From positions 868,001 through 932,000 of the forward strand of contig QXEO01000413.1 in assembly GCA_007115705.1 (NCBI GenBank): a stretch of 64,000 nt of DNA. The letters run 5' to 3'. Shown here in pieces: positions 32,367 through 44,584 of this stretch (positions are counted from its first letter, which is position 1; each line of letters begins with the position of its first letter). This DNA comes from Dactylis glomerata (lineage: Eukaryota > Streptophyta > Magnoliopsida > Poales > Poaceae). Both the position numbers and the translations under genes were made by a program. The notes under the pieces are model-generated. The model worked only from the letters and a program-made list of their open reading frames with translations, had not been told where the DNA came from and did not search any database.

Positions 32367-34250
32367 AGGGTAAGGCAGGAAGATCCACTATCACCATTAC
32401 CTTTTGTGGCTGCTGCTGAATTATTATTTTGAAAGTGAAACGAGACCATAGTGGGAGAAGCCCCTCAGTATTTTAATTAAGAGGGTTGTGTGTACCACAC
32501 CATCGTGTGAGTGCGGAGACTAGAACGTGGGCGGGCAGGGATGAATCAGCCCATCCTAGCCACCGGGCTATGCCTCGGTTCACAAAGAATTGCAAGAAGG
32601 AAAAGATTAAATCTACCAATACCCTATGGTGGGCAGTTCCTGTTATTCATTATGCAGACGATACTGTACTAGTAATGCAAGCTAATGCAGCTGAAGTGGC
32701 CCATCTCAAAAATATTCTTCTCAATTATGCTACTTCTACTGGACTTGAAAATCAATTTTTATAAATCTAGTTTGGTTTCAATAAATATCACAAGGCAAAA
32801 AGCTGGAATTTTTGGATGTGTAGTGGCTTCTATGGCATTTTACCTATCTGGGATTACCTATGGAAACAACAAAGCCTACTCTTACAGACTTATTACCATT
32901 GGTCGACAGAACTGAAAGAAAAGTCACAAGCAAAACTTCATTGATATCCAGGATAGCTGGCCTATGTAAATGCATCTTACATCGATTGCCATATATATAC
33001 ACTATGTGTATGATTGAGATTAATCCAAAAATTGTTGAGCATATTGCTAAAATCAGAAGGAGATGTCTATGGAATAGGAAAACGGACAAGGGAAAAGTGC
33101 ATCTCCTGGCTAACTGGGATATGATTTGCAAACCGAAAGATAAAAGAGGTCTTGGTGTTCTTAATATGAAAATTCAGAATCAAGCTTTACTTCTGATTTT
33201 TTTTTTGGAAAATTCTATAACAAAAGGGATATTCAGTGGGTGCACCTGATATGGTTCACGTATTACCAGCCGTCTGTTCCACATGGCTCTAAGAAGTGCG
33301 GCTCTTTCTGGTGGAAATCCATAATGAAGTTATCACCAATTCATCATGTACTGTGCGGCAAGGAGACACAGCCTTATTCTGGAAGGATGAGTGGAATAAT
33401 AGACTACGACTTCAAACCGTCCCCATGTTTGTTTTCCTTCGCTCAAAATTAAGACATCTCGCTTTCTGGTTTCTGTACTTCTGAAAATACAGAAGATGTC
33501 TTTCATTTGCCTCTTTCAAATGAAGCTTTCCAGGAGTACCAAGAAGTTCAGCAAATAACGCATGGTCTGAATCTTTTGCAGAATAATTCAGATATCTGGA
33601 CCTTTAAATGGGGAAATAAGTACACTCCAAATCAGTTCTACAAATTCAACTTCAGACTTATTAATCCACCGGAGCCATTTTCATGGATATGGAAGTCAAA
33701 ATTATGGCCGGAACTGAAGGTGTTTCTTGGTTGCTTCTAACAGATCGTTTAAATACAAGGAATATGCTTAAACGGAAGCACCTTGTCATCAATAGCTCAC
33801 ACGATTGTCCACTTTGCAACTCTGGTGAGGAGGAAATTTTGGAACATCTTTTCTTCTTTTTGCCCCTTTAGTGCATCCTGTTGGTCAAGATTGAACATAT
33901 ATATATTGGACTGGAAGTACTGATAGATTTCAATTGATCACTTCAAGCAAAAGCAAACTTCCAGGAGCATCTTTTCTTTGAAATCTTTACAAATAGCATC
34001 TTGGTGGATCTGGAAAGAACGGAACAATTTAACTTTCAAATGAAATAGACCCTCAAGGGACTCCTGGAAAGGAAGAGTTACTGCAGGTCTAAAGCTTTTA
34101 AGGTTCAGGGTTAATCAAAACCTGGTTGATTTTATTTCACTTTTTATAGACAGACTTTGAGTTTTATCTTTTCAAGTTCTATGTAAAAGGGTGTATGCAC
34201 CCTATTGATGTAAATATTGTGGTTTAATATAGGTTTTGGTAAAAGAAGAC
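32367..34250 (+). pseudogene. Decayed LINE (non-LTR retrotransposon) 3' half
   Basis: The reverse transcriptase pattern starts with RVRQEDPLSPLPFV (about 32,367) and, after a block of unrelated sequence at about 32,430-32,620, continues with the active site YADD (32,651-32,662). Then come KINFYKSSLVSIN, RRRCLWNRKTDKGKVHLLAN and the C-terminal zinc-knuckle-type region (FLGCF, LTDRLNTRNMLKRKHLV, CPLCNSGEEEILEHLFF). At least five frame changes and stops make it dead. The tail near 34,180-34,250 resembles a LINE 3' UTR. Confidence 0.75.
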
Positions 34251-34898
34251 ATTTAAAACAGTTCGTAATTTAGAGACTCGTTTGACAAGTGTTTGCATTT
34301 TTAATTTGGTTGCGGAAGCAGATAAACGACATGCCCTCTTTCTACAAGTGAAAATTGCTCAGCTTTTGTTCCTCTGGCATGCCCTCACACAATGTGGCGA
34401 GCATAGGTGCACCCACCATGATGACCTCCGGGAATGTGACCACTTTTAAGGATATATTTTCTCACGTTCTGGCAATATAATCTTCATTAATGATTGCCCA
34501 TATAAAAAATCCAAATTAGATGTTGATACATACTTACATAGTCACAGCCCATTTTCAAGGAGCTTCGACAAGAATTACTGAACGCAGTCTTTTCACTAGA
34601 AATTGTCCAAAGGACAATTCACCCTGGGAACTTTGGGTCCCAAAAGCGTTTTCCGTTTCTCTCCATTCAGTTCCGGCAGGGACCCCTTTTAAAGATTCGA
34701 TAGAAACTAATATTTATCTTCATGAATACCGTGGAAAGGGAAATCATCTTCTGGGACAATCTGTTTGCCCTTTGTTTGAGCTCCAACGGAGTTTACTGCA
34801 CACATAAACAGCACATTGAAGTTCAAGATTAGTGAGTAGAGTACCAATTCATCATCACGGAGTATTTTGGTGCAAACAATGTGAACAGCTAGACGTTA
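34251..34898. other. Sequence downstream of the NLR gene
   Basis: This 650-bp stretch between the LINE end and the NLR stop has no supported ORF on either strand. It likely includes the NLR 3' untranslated region. A possible splice donor (CAG then GTATC at 34,937-34,932, minus strand) just before the NLR stop could connect to sequence here. Confidence 0.35.
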
Positions 34899-37800
34899 TT
34901 AAACTCCTAGTACTAGAATGCAATGACGGATGATACCTGATTGTCCTGGCAAACTGGGGCACTCTTCAACAATTATTTCAACATCATCTCGTTGCCTCAG
35001 CCCTTGGGGAATAGACTGCAACATAGCACAGCCTGACAAATGCAATAGCCGCAGGTGAGAAAGGTTCTCTAGCCAATCTGGCAATGTCTTTATGTTACTG
35101 CAGTTGTCGACCGTCAAGTATCTGAGGGAGGAAAGATGCCGGAAACCTTGCGGGAGGCATGCGAGGCCATGGCACCCGCAGATGTCCAGCTTCTCGACAC
35201 CAGCAAGATCGTGCAACGCCTCACAGACTGAGGAAGCTAGCAGCTCTTCGGAGAAGGAAACGGAGACATGTTCTAGGCTCGCCGCTACGCCTCTGAGGCC
35301 TCCACTTGAGCTGCAGAGCATCTCGTTGTTCATCCACAGCGTGAGCTTCTCAACTGAGGGCAGCTTTACATGCAGTGCTCTGAATTTGGGACACTGGATA
35401 ATGGCCAACTCTGCAAGACGAGGAAATGTGCCTGCCTTCTGCTCTTCCCAGACTTGAAGGTTAGGCATGAAAGACAGAGTTAGCCTCTCCAGCGAGCTGA
35501 ACGTGCCATCCTGACCGTAGAAACTTTCATCGACGCATGTGATATCTTCAGCTCCACTTATCTCGACAATCTTCAGACATGGCAGTATCCCAAGTGGAGG
35601 CAACATCTTGTTACACGCTCTGAGATTGGCTAGCCTGATCTCAACGAGTGAAGTGAGGTATGGTTGTGAGGCCCTCAGCCAAGTCGGAAACGTGTCCCCT
35701 TCGTATGAAGCAATCTCCAGCACCTTCAAATGCTGAGGCGGCCGAAGACTCTCAAGAACCACGTAGGCTAATGCGCCCACGGTCTCATCATCATTGGCGT
35801 CCCACCGTAATTGCAAGGACTCGAGGTTCCTTTTTCTTTCCAACCTGGCGTTTCTTGCATTGAGAGGTTCTTTAACCTTGTCGAGGCATTCCAAACTCAT
35901 GCTATGCAGGTAAGGCAACGCCTGCAACTCCGAGATGTTTCTCCCATCGCTGCAGATGGGTGTGACATACCCCAGTAGCGTGTGAAGGTTGTGGAGCTGG
36001 CCCACCCCACCACGAGGCAGTTGGGTCACTTGGGTGAGCAATGAGCAACCAAGCAGATTTAGATACTCAAGGCTCCTCATTTTACTCATGTCCTGAGGCA
36101 GCTCAACAAGGTGGCGACAACCTTCAAGGTCTAACTTATGTAACCTTGAAAGCTTGGTTATATTGTTGTGCAGTTTCTGAAGCTTTTCACAGCCAGAGAG
36201 TATCAGAATCTGTAGGAGTTGCAGTTTGGAGACTGACCTGGGAAGGATCTCAATATCCGACCGGGAAAGGTTGAGGTATCTCAGGTTGGACAGCTGATCA
36301 AATTTGGAAGGTAATACGCCGATCTTAGTAGACTCCAAACTCAAGACCTGCAGTATTTCAAGATTTCGGCAGAATTCAGGAGGGATCACCTTGATCTCAC
36401 ACTGAGGCTGGTCAGGCAGGCGCTTGTCCCCCTGATGAAGTAAGATGAGTGTCCTCAAGTCTCTGTAGGCAAGCAAGTCCGCATGAAACGATGTAACCGA
36501 AGGGTGAACGATCATGGACACATGCCGAACTGAACGCCGTGCTCTACCTTTACTGGTGATGTGGGTGACCTGAGCACCAGCTCTGTTGACTGAGATGAAC
36601 TCTCTATCCATGTACTGGGCAAAGATGTGCAACATGCTGTGCATCCTGTAGGTCGTCGATGTCCCTCCATGCTCTTGCAGTGGACAGAAGCAGTCGTCGA
36701 GGAGCACCTGTAGGAATCCTCGTCGTTGGGCATTGGTCACGGCCGTGGGTGGTATGAAGCCTTCGATGGCCAAAAGTTCTGCCAGCTGCTCGGCGTCAAA
36801 AGTATAGCCCCACGGAAACAGTGAGCAATACCCAAGACAACCCCGTAAGTCGAACGGGAGGTGCTGGTAGCTGACGGAGGCGCTCTTGACGACCAGATCG
36901 GCATCGGGGAGACTGTTACAATGCTCAAGAAATCGTTGCCAGAACTTCTCCTGTGGAAGCATATCAATGTAGGATGGCAGCCGTCGCCCGAGACTGGCTA
37001 CGTCTGTGTGTCCATCATCAGATTCAGATTCAGAATCCCCCATAAATCGTGACCAGAAGTCCATGGTGAGCTGTGGTAGACAGAGCAATCTGCAGGCGTA
37101 TTCCAATAAGAAGGGCACACCCCCGCATTTCTTGGCAATTATCACGCCGGCTTCCTGGATGAGCTCCAGTGGGCAAGTTCCACGGTAGGAGGACGTCCAT
37201 CTGCGTGAGAGAGAGGTGGAGAGCTTCTCCCCCAGCGGCAGCAAGTAGTAAGGCTTGGCACCCCAGGACATCCTGGAGGCGAGAGCAGGTGTCCGGGTGG
37301 TGAGAATGATGGTTCCGTTGGGAGGGAGCGCCTGCATCATGATCTCGAGCTCCACCGATCCCCGCTGGCTGCTGCCGGCGGTGTCGGTCCACACATCATC
37401 GAGAACCAGGAGGTAGCTCCCGCGGCGGAGCGCGTCGCGGATGAGGATCTTCATGGTGGGCGTGGAGTTGCTGATGACATCGGTGGACAGAATTGTCCGA
37501 TATATCCTCATAAGAATGGAGGCGAGGGGAAGCGTGCGCGACACATCCACCCAGCGCCGCATCTTGAACATGGCCTTGACCCTGCCATCGCGGAAGAGGG
37601 CCTGCGCGACACTGGTCTTGCCGATTCCAGGCCCTCCGACGATGGGCAAGACCAACGGCCTAGCGCCGCCTCTGCCACCGGCAACCAGGATCCTTCTCAC
37701 CATCTTCTCCACCAATGCCCATCTCCCCAGGATTGGGCCCCCGACCGCTTGCGCTTGCGCTTGCGTGGCCGGCATGGAGCTGGACGGCGACGACGACAAA

Positions 37801-38192
37801 GCATCGTAGCGGGTGACATAGGAATCATACGTGCTTCTTATCGTGGATGCCAGAGCTCTGAAATCGTGCAGGGATTGAGTGAGCCGGCGGACCGTGGACC
37901 GGCGGAGCTGTTGGTTCCTCAAGACAGTAGCGGGCACCTGGTGCCACGCCACGCTGCTCGTCTGCTGGCTCAGCACCGCCTCGAGCGCGTCGCCGAGGTG
38001 GGCGCTCAGAGACCCGATGAGCAGCGTGAGCTTCGTATTTTCCCCCTTCCTCACGGCGTCTTGACTGTGGACGTCCGCGACGGCGGCGGACAGCCCGCGG
38101 AGCAGGGCGCCGGCACGCAGCACCCGTAGCTGGCTCTCCAAGCGCGCCGAACCCAGCATGTCCATCACGCGCTGCAGATCTGCCCCGGACAT
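34899..38192 (-). CDS. NLR (NBS-LRR) disease-resistance-like protein, single exon
   Basis: The intact 1,097-aa ORF encodes an intracellular plant immune receptor. Residues 1-140 are helical and alanine/leucine/arginine-rich without the EDVID motif of canonical coiled-coil NLRs. The NB-ARC domain has P-loop GGPGIGKT (186-193), RNBS-A MRRWVDVS (211-218), kinase-2 LLVLDDVW (261-268), RNBS-B GTIILTTR (293-300), GLPL-like CGGVPF (356-361), RNBS-D CLGYCSLFPWGY (452-463) and MHS at 517-519 in place of MHD. LRRs fill about 560-1,085. ADP/ATP exchange at NB-ARC would switch on defence signalling after effector sensing. The length is normal for the family. A late splice donor (34,937) could replace the last 13 or so residues. 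No duplicate NLR is in the window. Confidence 0.9.
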   Translation of the reverse strand: MSGADLQRVMDMLGSARLESQLRVLRAGALLRGLSAAVADVHSQDAVRKGENTKLTLLIGSLSAHLGDALEAVLSQQTSSVAWHQVPATVLRNQQLRRSTVRRLTQSLHDFRALASTIRSTYDSYVTRYDALSSSPSSSMPATQAQAQAVGGPILGRWALVEKMVRRILVAGGRGGARPLVLPIVGGPGIGKTSVAQALFRDGRVKAMFKMRRWVDVSRTLPLASILMRIYRTILSTDVISNSTPTMKILIRDALRRGSYLLVLDDVWTDTAGSSQRGSVELEIMMQALPPNGTIILTTRTPALASRMSWGAKPYYLLPLGEKLSTSLSRRWTSSYRGTCPLELIQEAGVIIAKKCGGVPFLLEYACRLLCLPQLTMDFWSRFMGDSESESDDGHTDVASLGRRLPSYIDMLPQEKFWQRFLEHCNSLPDADLVVKSASVSYQHLPFDLRGCLGYCSLFPWGYTFDAEQLAELLAIEGFIPPTAVTNAQRRGFLQVLLDDCFCPLQEHGGTSTTYRMHSMLHIFAQYMDREFISVNRAGAQVTHITSKGRARRSVRHVSMIVHPSVTSFHADLLAYRDLRTLILLHQGDKRLPDQPQCEIKVIPPEFCRNLEILQVLSLESTKIGVLPSKFDQLSNLRYLNLSRSDIEILPRSVSKLQLLQILILSGCEKLQKLHNNITKLSRLHKLDLEGCRHLVELPQDMSKMRSLEYLNLLGCSLLTQVTQLPRGGVGQLHNLHTLLGYVTPICSDGRNISELQALPYLHSMSLECLDKVKEPLNARNARLERKRNLESLQLRWDANDDETVGALAYVVLESLRPPQHLKVLEIASYEGDTFPTWLRASQPYLTSLVEIRLANLRACNKMLPPLGILPCLKIVEISGAEDITCVDESFYGQDGTFSSLERLTLSFMPNLQVWEEQKAGTFPRLAELAIIQCPKFRALHVKLPSVEKLTLWMNNEMLCSSSGGLRGVAASLEHVSVSFSEELLASSVCEALHDLAGVEKLDICGCHGLACLPQGFRHLSSLRYLTVDNCSNIKTLPDWLENLSHLRLLHLSGCAMLQSIPQGLRQRDDVEIIVEECPSLPGQSGIIRHCILVLGV

Positions 38193-39667
38193 GACCTCTC
38201 CAATGCGTGATTAGGATTTCGGATTTGGCTACTTCTCTCTGTGCTACGACTTGTCTGCCGGTAGACGAAGGCCGCCGATGGATTGAACAGTAATAAAATG
38301 ATAGGAGCGGAGCAGGAACGACGACAAAAGCAACGGGAAGGATAGCGGTAGGTGACCGAATACTTTTTTTTTTACAACAGGTTACTGAATACTAAGCCCA
38401 GCGGCCCTACTTCCTCTTTCCAAAGCAACTTTTTGGCATTAACAAAGCATCATACTACAGCGTGTGCGTTACAACACACGCGCTCAACTTTTTGGCCAGT
38501 GCACACCACTAACATCGATTTGCACTCTAATTATTTATTAGAATATTTACAGACCAAAACCAAAAGAAATGGATACGACTAAACTCAAGCGCTAAACCCA
38601 GTTTCTTCGCTCCTTCCAATATACTACACATTTTTTATAAAGAGTATATAATAATATTATAAAAATACTGATTACACTTAGACTCTAACAGCAAATATCC
38701 TAAAGACACTACAGATACACAACCCAAAAAAAGGTCTCGCTACAAATCCTTGTAGCTACAATACAACTTTCACCCAGACAACATTTGAAGTTTAAATTCC
38801 CTAAAAAACGATGCCTTTATGAAAAAAACAGTACACAAACGTCGTTGTTGTCCGATCATAGAGAACGTCTGCGCTTTAAAAAATAATGTCTTCAGCAAAA
38901 CCACTGTCAAGCACAACTATTTAAGACCAGATCTTAAATTTTCACCCTGAAGACATTGTACTTCTTATATGCTGCCGCCCCACTTGCCAATGTCGCTGCT
39001 ACTAAGCAAATTCCGCATCACCTTGAAGATTTGATCCATCATTACTAGTTATTATATCTCAGCCGCCATGACATTCTCCACTTCTAATTTCACTATAAAA
39101 CTCAACATATCCCATGAAGGCAATAGATAGCTAGCGAAGCTTCACAACGATCCTTCCTAAAACCGAACGTCTAGAAAAACAAGGGTGCCTGCGACCGAAT
39201 CCCATTCATCCCATCCAGCAATCTCCAGTTATCAGGCACCCAATATAAATCGCCGGCAGAGCCTTCCAAAACACATCACTAAAGCTATATCAGTGAGGAC
39301 GGGGCTCAAGCATGCCACCATCTTGACGCAAGAAGAATTGTAGGACCGCCACCTTATTAGCAAGATTCGCATGCCCCCATGCCACCAGTCAATTCCCTGC
39401 AAGACAAACAGTAAAGGAGATGGCAGCCCATTGCTCGGCTACAGATTGTCGTCGACATGGCAAGACCAATGCCATAACCTGCAACACTTCCCAGATCGTG
39501 GCCCAATCCAACATATTACACATGGGTGAAGCGACCCACATATTACACACAAATAGTAACACGCAAGTCTTTGACATATTGCAAACAAAGTGAAGTATCA
39601 CGAATAACATGTCGACTAGAGTAGCATAGACAAAGCATTGCAACGGTCCAATTATGAACTTATATTA
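38193..39667. other. NLR upstream region and unclassified repeat
   Basis: 38,193-38,350 would hold the NLR promoter and leader; I see no convincing TATA box. 38,600-39,500 looks like an old non-coding repeat without ORFs, LTRs or terminal inverted repeats that I can define. Confidence 0.35.
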
Positions 39668-39770
39668 CTACCTCCGACCCATATTACTTTTCGCTAATAC
39701 GGATGTATCTATCACTAAAATATGTCTAGATACATCTATATTACAGAAGAGTAATATGGGCCGGAGAGAG
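39668..39770. mobile_element. Stowaway MITE, 103 bp
   Basis: The ends CTACCTCCGACCCATATTAC and its complement (GTAATATGGGCCGGAGAGAG) are inverted repeats flanked by TA on both sides (39,666-39,667; 39,771-39,772). It is the same family and length as 43,875-43,977. Confidence 0.9.
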
Positions 39771-40802
39771 TACAAGATTTAACAAGATCCAAACTTAAAA
39801 CATATTACAAGGTAGTGATAGCAAGGCAACAAGAACTCCAAAAGCAAAAGGACATTTGGAACTGAGTGTTACTACAACGACATATTATAAACTCTCCCTA
39901 ATACGGTCTACACTACTAGCTCTACAGATCAACACTAGATTGCTCATTGAAATCCAAGTAGTAGTTGACTCCTCCTTCTTCCTTGATGGTTGCCTACTCC
40001 TCGAACTCCTCCTCCTGGAGGTGCGGGTACTCTGCCGCAGCATACACCAACTCACAACCTAAGAAGGGAGGTTTTAAGGGGATGAGTACACGAAGTACTC
40101 AGCAAGTCCAGGATAACAAAACCGTTTTTATGCACTACCATCTCTTAGCTAGGACCAAGGGTCCAAAAGCTCAATGATTTTTGAAATCATTTCTGAGGAA
40201 AAATTTAAGTTTTATTTCCAAAATCTATGATCTTCTTGCCTCACGAGGTGCTAGAATCCCTTGTGGGTTCCTTTCTCGCCATGTTCGCAGCTCCTTCCCT
40301 GAACAGGGAGTGATAATGCCACAATTCGATACACTCTACAGAGGTGCATTACTTTACCCATAGACGGCCATAGTTGTGTTTCCGAGGTAGCTAACCCCAT
40401 TCACACTCCCATGGTCAGAGAGCCTTTTAACCCAACTTTTTTGACATATCTACCTGACCAAAACAGTCGGTTGTCTAAGCCACTCCCGAATTACCGATAG
40501 TTTGTTTCCTAAGCCACTCCTGAACTGCCGATATGCTGTCAAGATGGTACTACTTCAGCTCAGCCCTGCCCACACAAGGTCATGTAGTCAGCGCGGTCAC
40601 TGCAACGCGTGAGCGCAAGAAAGCAATTGTTGTTAAACCTTATGGTGATATCTCATGTAGTGGAACCCCTTCTAAGGCTTGACTGCCTCCAACCATGGTT
40701 CCAACTACCAGCCATAATAAGTGAAGGAGGGTGACCATTGGATCATTCAAGGTTAATTCAATTTAGAAAATATATTTTCTTTGATGCAGGTGATACATAA
40801 TA
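39771..40802. other. Unassigned sequence, probably Gypsy-derived in part
   Basis: 40,075-40,120 contains GATGAGTACACGAAGTACTC, a phrase familiar from grass Gypsy non-coding regions. No LTR ends or ORFs can be defined. Confidence 0.3.
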
Positions 40803-41073
40803 CTCCCTCTGTTCCTATATATAGGAGGTATAGTTTTTCGTACGAATATTAACGCACAGGTGTTAGGTAGTTCATTTTTGTTGGTTTTAGGCGTGAAAGT
40901 GGAGGAAAATAAGGAAACTCCCGATCTCCTCTCTTTCCCAATCAGATTTTTTTGTATAATATCTCATGCGGGAGTCAACTACTCCACAAATCTGGCGGTA
41001 AATTTAGCGGGAGTCTTATATTTTTGAATTTTCTTCAGAAAACTATACCTCATATATATAGGAACGGAGGGAG
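40803..41073. mobile_element. Stowaway-type MITE, 271 bp
   Basis: It has inverted ends CTCCCTCTGTTCCTATATAT and ATATATAGGAACGGAGGGAG, flanked by TA duplications (40,801-40,802; 41,074-41,075). The inverted repeat continues inward for about 35 bp. No transposase is encoded; these move with Tc1/mariner enzymes. Confidence 0.9.
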
Positions 41074-41776
41074 TAATAGATTGCAAATAATTTGGTAAAA
41101 ATAATCAACGGCATACAAGAACTGGACTTGCCTGAGATATCCGGTAGATCACCAAGAACGTTGAATACTCAACTCAGCAATAAGAAATCCAAGGAAGATC
41201 CGAACTGGAAATATGAATAAGGTCCAATCAAGACTAAACCAAAATGCACATCGCAGGGTATGATACAGATGGATGTGTTGCCTTTCTATTTTTCTGATAT
41301 CAAATTATCTATGATTAACTTACTTAAGATTGATTACTTATTTTATCTTTCTATGGGAGCATTTCACTCAGTAACAAAAAGGCAAGCAAATCATTCATGG
41401 ACACCCCAAAGAATCATGCATGATGGCTACGTTCTAGATTTCTTATAACTGCATAAAATTTAGCTTAGCAGAAAATGCATTAAGTTATTTACTTGTTCAA
41501 AAGCTGATTAAGCACCATCATGGAGTAGATATCATGATACTTGTTGAAATCCAACATGTTCTTAATCCTGGTGCTCATATTGGATCCCTAGTCCTAGATT
41601 CATCATAAGATAATGTGCTCTAGACTGAATCTAGTTGACTTGGATGGTTTAGCTTGTGATGATAAAGGCTACGGTTTATGTACTGGATTCCACAGATTAC
41701 TTTGCCTAAGACTCGCCCTGAACATCCAGAGGCCGCTAAATATTATTCGCTAGATAAATGGAGATCAAGTCTCATA
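41074..41776. other. AT-rich intergenic sequence
   Basis: I see no gene, repeat boundary or RNA in these 700 bp. Confidence 0.4.
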
Positions 41777-42020
41777 GGGCACGTTTGGTTTATACCCCCA
41801 ACTAGCCCTACCAAACGTTGGCTGACCAATTTTTTGGCGCAGGAATCGGTCGCCCCCGTCTCGCCAATTCATGGGCGAAAAAGTGAACTGCATGTTAGCA
41901 GAACTACCTGGGTACGCCAATATTTTGGCGTCCAAAGGCCTCCAACCAAACCACGGCCGACGGTCGTGGGCGAGCCAATTTTTTGGTAAGGCTAGTATCG
42001 GTACTAAACCAAACGAGCCC
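41777..42020. mobile_element. Tourist-like MITE, 244 bp
   Basis: The terminal inverted repeats are GGGCACGTTTGGTTTA and TAAACCAAACGAGCCC (one mismatch), flanked by ATA on both sides (41,774-41,776; 42,021-42,023). A 3-bp duplication and GTTTGGTTT-type ends fit the PIF/Harbinger-related Tourist group. Confidence 0.75.
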
Positions 42021-43874
42021 ATAATTTCTTGACTTCACTAGCCATGCTATAAAGTAGTCGATGTGTGGTCAGATGTACCGTACATGTATTAGTAGCAGGC
42101 TTGCAGTATCACATATCTACAAAATGATCTATTTTATTTGGAAATTACCCGGAGCTATTAACCTGGAAAGTAGATGGTCAACTGAAACCCAAAGGTTCTA
42201 GTCGAGAAGCAATAGCTGCTGATGTATACCTATTTTATGATGAAAGGAAATGGTCTGAAGTCTTGGATACAGCATGAACATTAAGTTTATTCTGGTTCTG
42301 AAGTGCTTAACTGAAAGTCTTGCGACAGTTTGGGCCAAGTACATGATACCATTGGTAGCACAATGAGATCCCTAAGTTGGTCATTTTGATTACCTAAAAT
42401 GGTCTCACTTAAACCCAATCTGGCAACAAGTAGTTTAAATCTTTAGGCATCACTTGTAATAACCAAATCTCGAACAACAGCCGACCTAGCTTATCTCTTT
42501 TATGTATAACTTGATGGTTTTCTGGGGTCGCGTTCATCTATTGGAACCTAAATATATGTTGCAGTACATTGGTTTCTCTAAAAGATAAAGATCAAGTTAA
42601 ATAAGCTCGGCAACTTCGAAAATAACTCTTTGGTACATGAGTATTGCTGAGCCTAACAAAAGTCCTTTCATTTCTCATCTCAACTTATTTCCACAAGGAC
42701 GTGCAATGCACTTATAACCAGAACAACATCACACAACTTAGTGCACACATTAGTCTCTGAATTCAGAGATGTGTATTGTGTTAATGTCTTCTATGAGAAA
42801 AGATCATTAACCTGATCGTATGGTTCAGTTTTAGATCTTACCTATAGTGCAGAATTAAACACGCAAGTGAGAATCCAATTTATTAACCAAGCAGTACCGC
42901 AACAGTTCTGAGCTTCCAGGGGCAAGTGTTTCATGAATTTCAGAGATGTACAGATGATGTTTCACAGTGGGCAACAAATGCTAACTAGTAGCAGCTAATG
43001 TTGTTGGTGAAATAGATCTATTGTTGCAGGGATACGCTGGTGTAGATAGCAGTTCATTTTCCTCTGGTCTGACCATAAGTATTGTGCAATTACTTATCTC
43101 CCTTTCTGGTTGCAACCAACAGTATAACACCCTCCTAAATCATCTCATATTAGTGATGAAACTAAAACTGAGAAGTGTGTGTGAGAGCACGTACGTGTAC
43201 TGTGTACATATTAGAATAGTCAAGTATAAGAATGGATACACAAATGTGGTTTAATATTAGACAGTGTTATTCATTTCGACTGATGGCCTTGCTAAATCCC
43301 TGTTGAACCAGCCATCGACAACACTAGTATCAGACACATATTTCATTCACTCAACTATCTATTCATGATACCTCATTATCGAAAAAATCTTTACATGATA
43401 CCTATTTAATGCACTCAATTATTTGTTCATGATGCCCTCAAGTATAAAGGTGTTACCTTTGTTACTTGGGAAATTCTGAATCTGACTAGGGATGGCTCGT
43501 GGTCGCCTAATCTCTGAATAATTTCTCATCGCCGCGTCAGTGTGTATAGCGGGTGCCGACGACTTGGCGTGCTCCAGCGACGACGACGACAGTGCTGCAT
43601 CGTCCGTCATGCTCCTCCTGTTGCTCGTGATCCTCCACTGGACCTCCCGCTGCCGGCCGCTTGCTTCCAACACGGAAACGTGATAGCCATGGAGCTGGCC
43701 ATTCTCAAACCCGAGTGGCTATTCACCTCCAGGAATCTGTCCGCCCCTCTTCCGTCTGACCTGGTGCTTGGCCTCCTTGCCTTCAAGGTCGCCGCCATGG
43801 CTTCGAAACTCTCGCTCTTAAGCTGGGATTTCTGATTCAGATTCCTGGGTCTGTTCTTTGATAGGAAAAAGTTA
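42021..43874. other. Intergenic sequence with one gene-like patch
   Basis: 42,021-43,420 is AT-rich without supportable features. 43,540-43,835 is GC-rich; a minus-strand ORF starting MAATLKARRPSTRSDG at 43,798 (63 aa) could be a first exon or gene fragment, but I recognise no domain. Confidence 0.3.
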
Positions 43875-43977
43875 CTCCCTTCAACCCATATTACTCTTGA
43901 TAAATACGGATGTATCTATCACTAAAATATATCTAGATACATCCGTATTAGCGAAGAGTATTATAGGTCAGAGGGAG
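43875..43977. mobile_element. Stowaway MITE, 103 bp (second copy)
   Basis: It has inverted ends CTCCCTTCAACCCATATTAC and complement, flanked by TA (43,873-43,874; 43,978-43,979). The centre, with ATGTATCTATCACTAAAATA and GATACAT, matches the MITE at 39,668. Confidence 0.9.
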
Positions 43978-44584
43978 TAGGGAGTAGTAGATTTGTTCGA
44001 TCCCTTCGCCCCTGGTCCTACAGAGAAGAGAGAACGTGAGTTGTCCTACGGCCCAATTGGTAGCCCACATCTTTTTTAGGCTCTCTAGCGCAGATGTTCG
44101 TGGGTTAGAATCTATAAAACGAGCTAAAAACTAATTTAAACATTTTATTTGGTGGTCCAGGTTATACAAACTGGATATATTTTGACTTGGTTGATTGGTA
44201 GCTTGCGAAAAGGTAGAAACAACAGGATTGGATGCAAGGTCGTTTGTTTGTTTGTTTGTTTGTTTGGTTCACACAGCACATAGTGATCTCTTCTCTTCAG
44301 TGGCGAGCTCAACATAGCACACCATCATGACAATACGGACAACCTCTTCACGCACACAGAGAAAACAAATGAATTTCAGCCACATTAAACTAGCTCTAGC
44401 TACCTACGAATATAAGTTATTCAGTTAACCACACATGGACTAGTAGTTTACCGTATCAACATTATAGACCGGGGAATAACAGTTCAATCCTAGCTACGTA
44501 GGAATGATAGTTCAACATTATAGATCGGGAAATAGTTCAATAATAGCGGCCAAGGGGGTGCAAACCTTCTTCGTATTGCTTCAG
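43978..44584. other. Intergenic sequence with a (GTTT)6 microsatellite
   Basis: The tetranucleotide run is at about 44,242-44,266. The rest probably includes the end of the Harbinger element, but I could not define its terminal inverted repeats. Confidence 0.4.

Noticed and set aside
43419..43835. Gene-like GC-rich patch with ORFs on both strands
   Set aside because: Could be an exon, but without a domain, flanking exons or a clear start I cannot support a gene.
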